From Desulfoluna butyratoxydans (GTDB lineage Bacteria > Desulfobacterota > Desulfobacteria > Desulfobacterales > Desulfolunaceae): 64,000 nt of DNA. The translations under genes were made by a program, and so were the position numbers. Each line of letters begins with the position of its first letter. Position 1 is the first letter of the stretch. Positions 45,064 through 53,024 of this stretch are shown here, piece by piece. Location: contig NZ_CAADHO010000006.1 in assembly GCF_900699765.1 (NCBI RefSeq), positions 401,184 through 465,183 on the forward strand. Reading direction: 5' to 3'. The notes beneath the pieces were generated by a model. The model saw only the letters and a program-made list of their open reading frames with translations. It did no database searches and was not told the DNA's origin.

Positions 45064-46347
45064 TCAACCGAGCCTGGCGGCAAACTGCCTGGCCAGGGCG
45101 ATGAGGGTGAGAACCGGGGGCGTGCCCCCTGAGACAGGCATGATGCTGTTGTCGCAGACGTAGAGGTTCTCGATGGCTGTCTGCAGGTCGGGGCCCACCA
45201 CCCGACCCATGGCTGCGGTGCCCCCCGGGTGGCCGCCGATGCCCTTGGCCACCGCGATGGTGTCGGCCCGGACCCCTGCTTGCACCATGACCGCCTTTGC
45301 CGCCTCAATGCCTTTGGCCATGAGGGCCTCATCTTTGGGGGTGAAGGCCTTGTGAAAGGAGCCGTCGGCCCGGATTTCACCTGAGGGCTCGTCGCAAAGC
45401 TTGACGAACATGCCTGTCAGCTTTTTCATGCGGACGCCCCGGGGCCAGGAGGAGATATTTTTTGCGGCCAGCTGGGCCACAAAGGCGTTGACCGCCCCCA
45501 CGTTGCCGAAGACAAACTCCCCTTTGCGGGATTCGTCGGCAAAGGTGTAGGTGATCTCCCGAAAGGTGCCCGGGCCCTCCCTCATTTCGCCGAGGAGCAC
45601 GGCCATGGGGTCGGTGAAAAAGTGGGTACCGGCCCCCTTGATGCCGGACCGGTGGAGGATTTCAGGGGTCCCCATGCCCCCTGCCGCAAGGACGACACGG
45701 CGGCTGAAGACCGCAAGGGGGCCTCGGTCGGTTTCGGCCGCAACCCCGTTGGCCGTGCCGTTGACATGGAGGATCTCCCGGACGTCGCAGCCCGTCACAA
45801 GGCGGGCCCCTGCATCCACCGCATCGTTGACGTAAGATCGGGCGGTCCACTTGGCGCCCCGCTTGCACCCGAAAAGGCACCTGTCGCAATGGGGATCGCA
45901 GAGGTCGGAGTCGATGAACCGTGCCTGGGGTTTCATGGCATGGCCGAGCTCACCGGCGGCTTCCACGAGCCTCCGGGTGCCCGGGTAGTGCTGGTAAAAA
46001 TGGTCGGGCACGGGGCGGATGTTCAGCTCTTCTTTGATGACGGCGACCTCGGTGGCCAGGTCGATGCCGAAGTCGCTTTTTAAAAACGACGGCGGATCGT
46101 AGGCATTGCCGGAGTAGATCATGGTGGAACCACCCGGGGTGATGCCCCGCCGCACCAGAATTCCCTGCCGTGATCTGCGTATATCGTACATGGCCGCATA
46201 GGCCAGGGGGTTGCCCACGGACCAGTCCCGGGCCTTTCCCTTCTCCAGAAGCACAACGCTTTTCCCCTTTTTCGCAAGCTCCCGCGCCACCGTTGCTCCC
46301 CCCGGCCCGGTTCCGATCACCACCGTATCTGTTTCCATGATGTGCAT
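45064..46347 (-). CDS. GMC family oxidoreductase with four-Cys motif (1)
   Basis: This 427-residue flavoprotein has an N-terminal FAD motif (VVIGTGPGGATVARELAKKG), the GMC signature region GGSTMIYSGNAYDPP, and a C-terminal catalytic region GGHPGGTAAMGRVVGPDLQTAIENLYVCDNSIMP. An unusual insert carries Cys150, Cys154, Cys157 and Cys161 (CDPHCDRCLFGC), which could hold an Fe-S cluster or zinc. It is shorter than classical GMC enzymes (about 550). AGGAG lies 6 bases before the start. It is 39 bp after the second GMC gene and may use or modify the peptide product. Confidence 0.87.
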   Translation of the reverse strand: MHIMETDTVVIGTGPGGATVARELAKKGKSVVLLEKGKARDWSVGNPLAYAAMYDIRRSRQGILVRRGITPGGSTMIYSGNAYDPPSFLKSDFGIDLATEVAVIKEELNIRPVPDHFYQHYPGTRRLVEAAGELGHAMKPQARFIDSDLCDPHCDRCLFGCKRGAKWTARSYVNDAVDAGARLVTGCDVREILHVNGTANGVAAETDRGPLAVFSRRVVLAAGGMGTPEILHRSGIKGAGTHFFTDPMAVLLGEMREGPGTFREITYTFADESRKGEFVFGNVGAVNAFVAQLAAKNISSWPRGVRMKKLTGMFVKLCDEPSGEIRADGSFHKAFTPKDEALMAKGIEAAKAVMVQAGVRADTIAVAKGIGGHPGGTAAMGRVVGPDLQTAIENLYVCDNSIMPVSGGTPPVLTLIALARQFAARLG

Positions 46348-46386
46348 GCTTGGCTCCTGTTGTTTTTTGCATCAGGTATGGCGTTT

Positions 46387-47700
46387 TTACGCATTTTTTC
46401 CGTTTACCAGGTGATCCACCAGGCGTTTGCCGAAGGCGATGAGGGTAATGACCGTGGGGCGATCCAGGGCTTCGGGGAAGATACTGGCGTCGCAGACATA
46501 GAGGTTGTCTATGGCGGTCTGGAGGTTGGTGTCCACCACGGTGCCGATGCCGCAGGTGCCGCTGGGGTGGGCTCCCCGCACCGGGCTTGCCACGAGGGTC
46601 GAGGGGTGGCATCCCGAGGCCGTGAGGATCTCTGAGGCGATCTCTTTGCCCATGGCAAGCTTGTCGAAGTCGGCTTTGGTGAGCTCTTTGGAGACCTGGC
46701 CGGAGGCGTCCACCCAGCCTCCCGGGGTGTCCTTGATCTTGATGAGGATGCCCACCATGTGATGGTAGTGGCGGCCTTTGGGCAGGTGCCTGAGGCCGGT
46801 TTTCCCCAGGCTGATGAGGGTCATGAGTTTCGGGTCGATGAGGGTGCCCATGCGGACGCCGTGGCTGTCACAGAACTCCCAGGTGTCCACGCTCACCAGG
46901 GGGTCGGTGTGGGAGCCTTCAAAGGGGGAGATGCCGTAGAGAAGTACGGTGGGATCGATGACGCATTGCCTGCCCGCACTTTGAATGCCCGCCTTGAGGA
47001 GAAGGCCCGGTGTGGGGATGCCCCCTGCGGCCAGGATGATTTTGTCTGCGTAGAACTCTTCGGTATCCCGGCCCGCAAGGTGTACCCGCACGCCTGTGGC
47101 TTTGCCGTTTCTTACCAGGATCTCGGTGCATTCGGCCCGGGTTCGTAAATGGGCGCCGTGGGTCACCGCATCTTTGATGTACTCGCGGGCCGTCCATTTG
47201 GCGCCGCAGGAGCAGCCCAAGGAGGTGCCCGCCCCGCACCGGCACCCGGATTCCACCTTGTCCCGGTTATACAGCTTGGGGGTGGGGGTCCAGTCGTAGC
47301 CCAGGTGGTTGGCTGTCTCCATGATGCGGCGGGAGGCGTTCCCCAGAAGGGATTCGGGAAGGGGGGCTGCCTTGAGTTCCGTCCAGGTCTGATCGGCATA
47401 GGGGCCAAGGTCGATGTGGTAGCGCTCTTTGAGCCAGGGGGGCGGCATGGCGGCCGAGGCCGAGTAGACCGTGGTGGCCCCCCCCGTGGAGGAGGCCATG
47501 AGCATGGCAACGCCCTCTTTGCTTTTGAAGAAACCGGCTTTTTCCACAATGCTCAAGGCCCCTGCGTAGGTGCCCAGGTTCCGGTGCTCCTTTCCCTTTT
47601 CAAGGAGCGCCACTTTTTTTCCGGCCATGGCAAGGCCCCGGGCCACGGTGGCTCCGCCGGGGCCGGACCCCACCACAACGGCATCGTAGGTGTGCTGCAT
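46387..47700 (-). CDS. GMC family oxidoreductase with four-Cys motif (2)
   Basis: This 437-residue paralogue of the downstream gene has VVVGSGPGGATVARGLAMAG for FAD, STGGATTVYSASAAMPP, and the C-terminal GAHPSGTCGIGTVVDTNLQTAIDNLYVCDASIFPEALDRP. The equivalent Cys insert is spaced differently (Cys153, Cys155, Cys163, Cys165; CRCGAGTSLGCSC). The start at 47700 has AGGAGGG upstream. The two enzymes may form a heterodimer or act on sequential alcohol substrates; MftG in mycofactocin systems is also a GMC protein. Confidence 0.87.
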   Translation of the reverse strand: MQHTYDAVVVGSGPGGATVARGLAMAGKKVALLEKGKEHRNLGTYAGALSIVEKAGFFKSKEGVAMLMASSTGGATTVYSASAAMPPPWLKERYHIDLGPYADQTWTELKAAPLPESLLGNASRRIMETANHLGYDWTPTPKLYNRDKVESGCRCGAGTSLGCSCGAKWTAREYIKDAVTHGAHLRTRAECTEILVRNGKATGVRVHLAGRDTEEFYADKIILAAGGIPTPGLLLKAGIQSAGRQCVIDPTVLLYGISPFEGSHTDPLVSVDTWEFCDSHGVRMGTLIDPKLMTLISLGKTGLRHLPKGRHYHHMVGILIKIKDTPGGWVDASGQVSKELTKADFDKLAMGKEIASEILTASGCHPSTLVASPVRGAHPSGTCGIGTVVDTNLQTAIDNLYVCDASIFPEALDRPTVITLIAFGKRLVDHLVNGKNA

Positions 47701-48165
47701 GGATATCCCTCCTGAAAACATAGCGGGTAACAGGGGTGCATTGCCGGTGAGGTGGCTCCGGCATATCACCAGAAAAATATCAGGGTATGACGTGGGACTC
47801 CCCGTGGGGCGGCGCCTTGCCGCAGGTGGGTAGCTCTGGGGGAGACCATGGTGCGTGACAAAGACGCATCAGGCTGGGTGATGAAGAGTGATGTCGACGA
47901 TGTGAAGGGGCCCACCGAATCAGGAATGGCCCTTGCGGATTCCCGGTGGGTGGAACTCAGAAAGGTAGTGAAGTGGTTGTTGTTGATATCTTTACTTATA
48001 CTACGTGAGTTGCGGGGCGGGTTCAACAGGTTTTTTGCAACGGTTCGGGTAACGGTCCCGTTGCCTCCGGCGGGTCGTATGCGCAGGGGCAATATGCTTT
48101 CGAGGTGGCTCACCTCGCCGCCGGAGGCACTCTTTTTGTCGGTCGCTTTAACCGTAAGTCACTGT
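47701..48165. other. intergenic region between GMC and MFS genes
   Basis: This must hold the promoter of the GMC pair, near 47720-48010, which is partly AT-rich. At 48063-48128 is a 66-bp repeat with GCCTCCGGCGG/CCGCCGGAGGC ends, listed separately. No gene is seen. Confidence 0.5.
48063..48128. repeat. short dispersed element with inverted ends
   Basis: It is bounded by GCCTCCGGCGG and CCGCCGGAGGC. The right half (GAGGTGGCTCACCTCGCCGC plus the preceding ATATGCTTTC) is identical to 41595-41630, but the variable hairpin is missing. It looks like a deleted version of the same family. Confidence 0.7.
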
Positions 48166-49389
48166 TTACTTGAGGGGCAATGGCACGGTCTCCGCATCCT
48201 TGCCGTGGTGGGGCTCCCGGCTGGCCAGGGTGCCCAGGACCCCTGCTGCGGCGGCCAGGGAGAGGGAGCAGGCAACGGTGACGCCGGTCCAGCCCCAGTG
48301 GGCCCAAACCGGACCCAGGACCATGGAGGAGAGGCTGCCGCCGCCGATGCACACGAGGATGTACAGGGAGGAGGCGCTGCCCAGGGCAGAGTCCGGGACG
48401 CTGGCGCCTATGAGGAGAAAGATCAGGGGCTGGCAGCAGTAGGCGCCTGCAAAGAGCAGGAGCAGGCCCAGGGTGATGAGGGGCACGGACTGGGACCAGC
48501 CCATGAGCTGCATGGCCACCAGGCAGATGCCAAGGCCCGGCAGGCTGATCCGGTAAGGCCCTGCCTTTTGGGAGAGGCTTCCAGCAAAGGGGGCGATGAG
48601 GGCGGTGAGTCCTGCCAGGCTGATCCAGCCTACTTCCCCTGCGGTGAAGAGAAAGGGCGGGGCCGTGAGACGGTAGGTGAGGAAGGTGACCATGCCGAGG
48701 AACCCGAAGAAGAGAAAGAACCCGGTGGCCAGAAGGGCCAGGGGCCGGGGACGGCACACGAGGCGGACGGCGTTGAGGTAGAGATCCCAAAGGGGATACC
48801 CGGGGCGTTTCTCCTTTGGGGCGGGCTCTAACAGCCGGGCATAGCCTGCCGCGGAAAGGATCAGGAGAAAAAGGGCGACGATGCGAAAGGCCACGCGCCA
48901 GCCCAGGTGGGCGGTGAGGAGTCCCACGGCCACGCGTCCGAAGACGATGCCCAGGGTGCCGGAGGCCACCACTGCGCCCACATAGAGGCCTCGCTTGTCC
49001 GGAGGGGCCAGCCGGGTCATGTGGGGGATCATGGAGGCCGGGACCAGGGCCGCGCTGAAGCCGATGAGCCCCATGGCTATGACAAAGGTGGTAAAGCCCG
49101 GAGCCGTTGAGGCAAAGAGGATGGCAGCCAAAAGGGCCCCAAGGCCCATGAGGGCCATTCTGGGCAGGTCAAAGCGGTCTGCCAGGGGGCCGATGACGAA
49201 GAAGGCCGCCGCATAGCACAGGGACGCCCCGCTGAAGGCAAACCGGGCCTTTGAGATGTCCATGTGAAAGGCCTGGGAAATCTCCAGGAAGATGGATTGG
49301 GTCATGAACACCGTGGCAACGGCGGTCATGACCATGAGGCAGGCGATACCGGCCTTTGTGTGTAACGGTGCGGGGGATGAGTCAGGCAT
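48166..49389 (-). CDS. MFS transporter
   Basis: This 407-residue protein has about 12 helices and MFS features (FVIGPLADRFDLPRMALMGLGALLAAILFAS in loop 2-3; RLAPPDKRGLYVGAVVASGTLGIVFGRVAVGLL). Its nearest pattern is the AraJ/YnfM drug-efflux type. The start at 49389 lies 8 bp inside the end of the aminotransferase gene, so they are co-expressed. It probably exports the cluster product or imports a precursor. Confidence 0.88.
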   Translation of the reverse strand: MPDSSPAPLHTKAGIACLMVMTAVATVFMTQSIFLEISQAFHMDISKARFAFSGASLCYAAAFFVIGPLADRFDLPRMALMGLGALLAAILFASTAPGFTTFVIAMGLIGFSAALVPASMIPHMTRLAPPDKRGLYVGAVVASGTLGIVFGRVAVGLLTAHLGWRVAFRIVALFLLILSAAGYARLLEPAPKEKRPGYPLWDLYLNAVRLVCRPRPLALLATGFFLFFGFLGMVTFLTYRLTAPPFLFTAGEVGWISLAGLTALIAPFAGSLSQKAGPYRISLPGLGICLVAMQLMGWSQSVPLITLGLLLLFAGAYCCQPLIFLLIGASVPDSALGSASSLYILVCIGGGSLSSMVLGPVWAHWGWTGVTVACSLSLAAAAGVLGTLASREPHHGKDAETVPLPLK

Positions 49390-50575
49390 GGTCCGTCTCT
49401 TCTGCGGTGAGCAGGGCGTCAAAGGTTGTGAGAAATCCCCGGAGGTCCTCCTCTTCGATGGTGAGGCTCGGGTCGATGCGCAGGGTGTTGGTGCCGGGCC
49501 TGCGCCCCACAACGTAGCCTTCGTCCAGAAGGCGGCGGTGGATCCGGCCGGTTACAGGGGCGCCGGGGCGATCCTCTATATCCATGGCGACCATGAGGCC
49601 CCTGGCCCGGAAGGCCTGGAGACGGCGTTTTTTCCGCATGGCCAGTAACTCCTGGGTAAGGAGTGTCGAAAGCTCGGAGCTTCGGTAGATGAGGTTGTCG
49701 TCATGGATGATGCGGATCACCTCACGTGCGATGGCGGCCCCCAGGGGGTCGTTCTGGTGGGATTGGGCGTAGGGGACGGGGGTGGCGTTCAGCCGCTTCG
49801 TGACGGTGCTTGATAAGGCGGTGACGCTGACCGGGTAGCCGTTTCCGATGGCTTTGCCCATGGCCACAATGTCCGGCGTCACATCGTAGTGCTGATAGCC
49901 GAACCAGCGGCCTGTGCGGCCGATACCGGTGGTGACTTCGTTGACGATGAGCAGCCCGCCGTTCTGGCGGACGGTTCGGGCAATACCGTTGATGAGCTTT
50001 TCCGGGGGAAAGCGCACAAACCCCGAGGAGCTGCCGGGTTCGAAGAGAAAGGCTCCGATGCGGCCAAAGGGGATTTTTTTCCATGTCGGGCACGTGCTGT
50101 CGCAGGGACCGGCGTGGGGGCAGGTGTCGCACCCGGACCAGTCAAAGAGGGTCCAGTGGTCCGTGCTCCGGGTACTGGCCGAGCCATAGGCGCCGAAGTA
50201 GGAGTCGGACATGGTGAGAAAGAGGGGGCGCTCCGAAAGCTGCCTTGCCGCCCTGACCCCGTACTCCACGGCTTCGCTGCCCGAGCAGAGGAAGGTGCAG
50301 GCCCCGCCCTCAAACCCGTGGAGGGCAAGGATCTCTTCGGCGGCTGCTTCCACCACCCGGGTCGAATAGCTGAAGCCCGTGTGGGCAAGGCGAGCGGCCT
50401 GTTCGGCCATGACCCCGAGGATTCGCGGGTGGGCGTGTCCCACCGAGGTGCACCACACCCCGGACTCCAGGTCTGTGTATCGTTTGCCGTTCTCGTCGAA
50501 GAGGCTGCAGTTTGTTGCGCTGGCGATGGTGCCCAGCAGCTTTTCATGGCCGGGGAACCAGATCACAGGGCCCAT
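49382..50575 (-). CDS. class-III PLP aminotransferase with Cys-rich insert
   Basis: This 397-residue enzyme has the class-III fold (TDLESGVWCTSVGHAHPRI; FLCSGSEAVEYGVRAAR; PDIVAMGKAIGNGYPV with the PLP Lys241). Two oddities are visible. A four-Cys insert, CDTCPHAGPCDSTC, occupies 149-162 and could bind metal. The position usually Asp in DEVxTG, which pairs with the PLP ring nitrogen, is Asn212 (VNEVTTG). The start at 50575 has GGAGGAG 6 bases upstream. It overlaps the MFS gene and lies beside a MITE-like insertion. Confidence 0.88.
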   Translation of the reverse strand: MGPVIWFPGHEKLLGTIASATNCSLFDENGKRYTDLESGVWCTSVGHAHPRILGVMAEQAARLAHTGFSYSTRVVEAAAEEILALHGFEGGACTFLCSGSEAVEYGVRAARQLSERPLFLTMSDSYFGAYGSASTRSTDHWTLFDWSGCDTCPHAGPCDSTCPTWKKIPFGRIGAFLFEPGSSSGFVRFPPEKLINGIARTVRQNGGLLIVNEVTTGIGRTGRWFGYQHYDVTPDIVAMGKAIGNGYPVSVTALSSTVTKRLNATPVPYAQSHQNDPLGAAIAREVIRIIHDDNLIYRSSELSTLLTQELLAMRKKRRLQAFRARGLMVAMDIEDRPGAPVTGRIHRRLLDEGYVVGRRPGTNTLRIDPSLTIEEEDLRGFLTTFDALLTAEETDHA

Positions 50576-50938
50576 GGTCGTCTCCTCCATCGTTGGCCCG
50601 GATATTTCATGAGAAAACAACTAATTAAAATAAAATTGATATAATTTCGAATAGCTACAGTAAAAAATATCAGCTATTTTGAAAATTCAAAATGTAAATT
50701 AGCGTTTGCTGTTTGATTTTCTCACCCATCTTCTGCGCTATCAGAGCTTTGAATATGGGTGCACTCGACTCGTGAAATATCCGGGTTAGGTGTGAGCCTG
50801 TTACCTTACTGCGGGATGCTCCGGGAGAAAAGACACAATTTCCGGGATTTGGTGTGGGCACAGTTTTGAAGTGCGGGCCAACCATGGGCACAGCAGGGCG
50901 GAGACGAGCCCCGACCGGGGCCCGTCATCGTTTTTTCT
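50576..50938. other. intergenic region with MITE-like element
   Basis: The region upstream of the aminotransferase is mostly the AT-rich element at 50597-50785. The remainder (50786-50938) contains nothing recognised. The element separates the CCG-domain Fe-S gene from the aminotransferase. Confidence 0.6.
50597..50785 (-). mobile_element. MITE-like element, copy B
   Basis: This 189-bp AT-rich element has terminal inverted repeats of 17 bp (CCCGGATATTTCATGAG at 50597-50613 against CTCGTGAAATATCCGGG at 50769-50785, 16 of 17 paired). Copy A at 40826-40970 is similar along most of its length in the opposite orientation. It encodes no protein. It ends 21 bp before the aminotransferase start codon and so must supply or displace that promoter. 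Confidence 0.75.
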
Positions 50939-52081
50939 CTATTGGACCAGGGCCGATTGGACCAGGGTTGCGATATGCACGGCTTTTTTGCCGGCCTCAG
51001 TTTTTCGGGAGGTGTAGTTCATGTTGAAGATGCAGAAGGGGCAGGTGGAGACCAGGGTGTCTGCCTCGGCTGTGCTCAGGACCTTGCCTGCAATCTTCAT
51101 GGAGAGGGGGGCGTCAAGGGAGCGCACCCCGGCACCGGAGCCGCAGCAGAGGGCATGGTCCCGGTTTTCGGGAAGCTCTGTGAGGGTGGCGCCGCAGGCG
51201 GCCAGGAGCTCACGGGGGATGTCGTAGAGGCCGTATTTTCGACCCATTTTGCAGGCATCGTGGACGGTGACGTTTCGGGTTTTCGGGGCCAGGGTGAGGC
51301 GGCCTGCGTCCAGGAGCTCTTTGATTACCTCGGCGATGTGCAGGACCTTGATGTCGAAGTCCTCCAAGAGCCTCGGGTAGTAGCTGGAGAAGGCGCGGTG
51401 ACAGCCCGCACAGGGCACGATAATGCGTTTGATTCCGGATTTTTTAAAGGTCTCGGCCATCTCCGTGAAGATGGCTTTTGCCTCGTTCCATTTTCCGGCG
51501 TTGTACGGATAGATGCCGCAGCAGTATTCATCCCGCAGAAGTTTTACGTTTTCCCCTGCGGCCAGGAGGATCGTAAGGGAGGCGGCGGCAGTTGCCTTGT
51601 CCATGTAGGAGGAGAGGCAGCCCACGTACAGGAGGGTGTCCCCTTCGGCGTCTTCGAACCGGATTTTTTCCCTGAGGTGCTCGGGAACCCAGTCCAGGCG
51701 CTCTTCTGAAGGTTTTCCCACGGCGTTGCGGTTTTTAAGGAGGCCCGCGATCATTTTTTCGTGTTTGGCCAAGGGGCCGAATCCCTTTTTGACCATCATC
51801 ACCTTTCCGTCGGCAATGGTCTGGGAGATGGGGATCTCCTGGGGGCACACCGTGTCGCACCGTCCGCATTCTGTGCAGTAGTAAAGAGCCTTTACCTCAT
51901 CGGGCAGGGGCGCATAGCCTTTGAGGCTCCGGCCTATGACGGTGAGGCGCTCCATGGGGTTCATGGCAGGGCCGTCCGCGGTATCGGAGGTGCAGCATAC
52001 CTCCAGGCAGGCTTCGCACTGGATGCACTGGTTGGTGGAGTCAAGAAGGGCGGGGACATCGATGAGATCGAAGACGGACAT
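50939..52081 (-). CDS. CCG-domain Fe-S oxidoreductase (GlpC/HdrD-like)
   Basis: This 380-residue protein has two N-terminal 4Fe-4S motifs (CIQCEACLEVC and CTECGRCDTVCP) and two C-terminal CCG domains (EYCCGIYPYNAG / VPCAGCHRAF and CKMGRKYG / ALCCGSGAGVRS / STCPFCIFNM). Such proteins pass electrons between dehydrogenases and quinones or thiols (GlpC, HdrB/D, LutA). It may accept electrons from the neighbouring GMC flavoproteins. It has no membrane helix. It is upstream of the aminotransferase in the same direction, 363 bp away. Confidence 0.87.
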   Translation of the reverse strand: MSVFDLIDVPALLDSTNQCIQCEACLEVCCTSDTADGPAMNPMERLTVIGRSLKGYAPLPDEVKALYYCTECGRCDTVCPQEIPISQTIADGKVMMVKKGFGPLAKHEKMIAGLLKNRNAVGKPSEERLDWVPEHLREKIRFEDAEGDTLLYVGCLSSYMDKATAAASLTILLAAGENVKLLRDEYCCGIYPYNAGKWNEAKAIFTEMAETFKKSGIKRIIVPCAGCHRAFSSYYPRLLEDFDIKVLHIAEVIKELLDAGRLTLAPKTRNVTVHDACKMGRKYGLYDIPRELLAACGATLTELPENRDHALCCGSGAGVRSLDAPLSMKIAGKVLSTAEADTLVSTCPFCIFNMNYTSRKTEAGKKAVHIATLVQSALVQ

Positions 52082-52250
52082 GGCACAAACCTCCGGGTAA
52101 AATCAGTGATGGAGAAAGACGCGACGGCAAAGGTCATCATCAGGAATCTGTCTTAGATTTCTATGCCCGGAACGCTGAGAAATGCAAACAAAAATTGATA
52201 GGGAAGGCGTGGCGAAATGAGGAGCGCTTGTCTGGGAGAGGTGTCTTGCT

Positions 52251-52676
52251 TCAAGGATGGGGGCAGCCGATGCTCAGGAGATGCTCCATGGCCCCGGGGT
52301 CTTTATCGAGCCATGTGAGGGCAGAGGCCCGGTCCCTGAACACGCCCACCTTGAAGGGGACGAATCCGTTGGTGAGCTGTTCGAACATGCGGCTGGTGCC
52401 GAAGGTACGGTCCGCAGGGGCGACGATGGCGTTTTTGGTGGGGCCAGCAGTCTCGGGCCGCGGGAGATCTTCGGCGTATCGTGCCATGTGCACGATCTCC
52501 TGCCGGGTAAAGTCTGTTGTCAGATCCGTGATATCGGAGAGGGTGTCGAACCCATGGGAATAATTGGGGTCCGCACGCATGATGTCCAGTTGTTCGATGG
52601 TCTCCTCTGGAGACGTCTCCCCCCGGTTCCAGATAAGGATCAAGGCGTGTTCAGGTCGAATGATGTAGTCGAGCAT
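52251..52676 (-). CDS. hypothetical SpoIIAA/STAS-like protein
   Basis: This 141-residue protein has an alternating strand-helix pattern (LDYIIRPEHALILIWNRGETSPEETIEQLDIMRADPNYSHGFDTLSDITDLTT) like SpoIIAA-like domains of unknown role. The start at 52676 is chosen for a GGAG 6 bases upstream. It is the first gene of the minus-strand cluster, 169 bp before the CCG-domain gene. A link to the cluster is only positional. Confidence 0.6.
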   Translation of the reverse strand: MLDYIIRPEHALILIWNRGETSPEETIEQLDIMRADPNYSHGFDTLSDITDLTTDFTRQEIVHMARYAEDLPRPETAGPTKNAIVAPADRTFGTSRMFEQLTNGFVPFKVGVFRDRASALTWLDKDPGAMEHLLSIGCPHP

Positions 52677-53024
52677 GGTGTTCTCCATTGCTTCATGAAA
52701 AGAGTGTGGAGGGCGTGAAGATTTCTCAAATTCCACCGTATTGCGTTTACTCTAAATGAAGTCAATGCACAACTTATTGTAACTATTCAGCTCCAAAAAA
52801 CAGCCTCCGGCGGCAAGGTGTGCCACCTTGAAAGCAGATGGCAGATGTCATTTGCCCCTCGTTCCTCGGGTCAAATCACATCTGCATTTAAAACGGCATT
52901 CATGTCCCTTTTTTTATAACCTGTTTGTTAAGCTTTTTTAAAGGTTTAGCCCCCGACAGGGCCGCCGGAGGCATAGGCTGAATAATTACAACTTTTTTAC
53001 TTGAAGAAAATGGGGCTGTCGTTG
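52677..53024. other. intergenic region with MITE-like element
   Basis: Nearly all of this 348-bp gap is the repeat element at 52777-52991. No gene is seen. Confidence 0.6.
52777..52991. mobile_element. 215-bp MITE-like element with nested inverted repeats
   Basis: Outer terminal repeats TTGTAACTATTCAG (52777-52790) and CTGAATAATTACAA (52978-52991) pair at 13 of 14 positions. Inside them are GCCTCCGGCGGC and GCCGCCGGAGGC, also inverted. The body contains a hairpin with 14-bp arms (52841-52854 and 52872-52885, 13 of 14 paired) around CCCCTCGTTCCTCGGGT, the same loop as at 41562-41578. It encodes no protein. It is the most complete member of the family in this window. Confidence 0.75.
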
